A stretch of 14,193 nt of DNA from Thermodesulfobacterium sp. GTDB lineage: Bacteria > Desulfobacterota > Thermodesulfobacteria > Thermodesulfobacteriales > Thermodesulfobacteriaceae. The DNA lies in assembly GCA_021163085.1 (NCBI GenBank), contig JAGGXL010000152.1, positions 1-14,193 of the forward strand, written 5' to 3'. The position numbers and the translations under genes are program-made. Below the pieces are notes generated by a model. That model saw nothing but the letters and a program-made list of their open reading frames with translations. It had not been told where the DNA came from and made no database searches. Below, piece by piece: positions 13,814-14,193 of this stretch (the first letter of the stretch is position 1; every line of letters starts with the position of its first letter).

Positions 13814-14193
13814 ATGAGACTACAACTTGACTGTTTACCTTGTATTTTAAGACAGGTTTTGGAAAGTTCTCGTAAAGTTACTTCTAAACAAGAGATCCAA
13901 GAAAAAATTATGAAAGAAGCTATAGAAATTCTTAGAAATTTTAAAAATTATAAAACACCTCCAGAACTTGCTAAAGAAATTCACGGTTTGGTTAAATTAT
14001 ATACAGGCAATCCAGATCCTTATAAAGAAATTAAAGAACAGTCTATAAAAACAGCCAAAAATCTTTACAGCTTTCTAAAAAATTTTTTAAACCAACAAAA
14101 AGATAAACTCTACTGGGCTTTAAAAATTTCTGCTATAGGAAATGTTTTAGATTACGGAGTTTACTCTCAAGTGGAACTTGAAAAAGATATAGA
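13814..14193 (+). CDS. DUF89/ARMT1-like protein, 3' part missing
   Basis: The first 126 codons of a gene that runs off the window with no stop. The protein begins MRLQLDCLPCILRQVLESSR; the DCxPC-x-LRQ start is typical of the prokaryotic DUF89 subfamily. Further on, ELAKEIHGLVKLYTGNPDPY and the residues WALKISAIGNVLDYGV match the family's conserved helical N-terminal region and its GNxxDxG motif, which helps bind metal. Characterised DUF89 relatives are metal-dependent phosphatases acting on damaged or over-reactive phosphometabolites; the substrate of this one is unknown. ATG at 13814 has TGAGG 8 nt upstream. It is divergent from the YkgJ-like/ispG pair across a 86-nt spacer. Confidence 0.85.
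   Translation, partial: MRLQLDCLPCILRQVLESSRKVTSKQEIQEKIMKEAIEILRNFKNYKTPPELAKEIHGLVKLYTGNPDPYKEIKEQSIKTAKNLYSFLKNFLNQQKDKLYWALKISAIGNVLDYGVYSQVELEKDI

Noticed and set aside
1..14193. CRISPR array, insertion sequence, tRNA or rRNA gene
   Set aside because: No regularly spaced repeats, transposase, terminal inverted repeats, tRNA cloverleaf or rRNA sequence was seen on either strand.

Overview
The window is AT-rich (roughly one third G+C by eye), with Lys/Glu/Ile-rich proteins and densely packed genes. A TonB-dependent outer-membrane receptor implies a diderm bacterium. The low G+C, the charged thermophile-like protein composition, the persulfide/CoA-disulfide reductase with a rhodanese tail, the Fe(II) transporter and the MEP-pathway gene together suggest an anaerobic, sulfur-metabolising thermophile such as a Thermodesulfobacterium relative. 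That assignment is inference; no rRNA or other taxonomic marker is present.

Left block (minus strand, 1-7990). A likely transcription unit reads leftwards: M24 aminopeptidase, feoB, a FAD-dependent persulfide/CoA-disulfide reductase with a C-terminal rhodanese domain, hisS, trpE and trpG (cut by the window edge). Several junctions are coupled: 19 nt between the peptidase and feoB, a 1-nt TAATG overlap, a 4-nt ATGA overlap, and 2 nt between trpE and trpG. Only the 83-nt gap before the reductase is loose enough for a separate promoter.

Middle block (plus strand, 7976-11797). A divergent, very AT-rich 186-bp intergenic region carries a 14-bp perfect palindrome, and precedes a small membrane protein resembling DUF996 with a His-rich loop. 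Next come a TTGACA promoter and a GC-rich cobalamin riboswitch (about 8766-8939) ahead of a BtuB-type TonB receptor. Between riboswitch and receptor lie a 13-codon open reading frame with a strong ribosome-binding site and a long hairpin that buries the receptor's own ribosome-binding site. I read this as a possible two-step translational relay: B12 aptamer, then leader ORF, then hairpin opening, then receptor. rsmI follows the receptor after 24 nt.

Right block. ispG and a YkgJ-type cysteine-cluster protein form a minus-strand pair driven from a well-formed TTGATA-N17-TATAAT promoter. ispG overlaps the convergent rsmI by 11 nt at the 3' ends. A DUF89/ARMT1-like protein starts divergently at 13814 and runs off the window.

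Most genes are ordinary housekeeping or transport. The most unusual structure is the leader between the cobalamin riboswitch and the receptor. Second are two genes (the M24 peptidase and rsmI) that lack a Shine-Dalgarno sequence and have TATAAT 8-9 nt before the start codon, which makes them leaderless-mRNA candidates.
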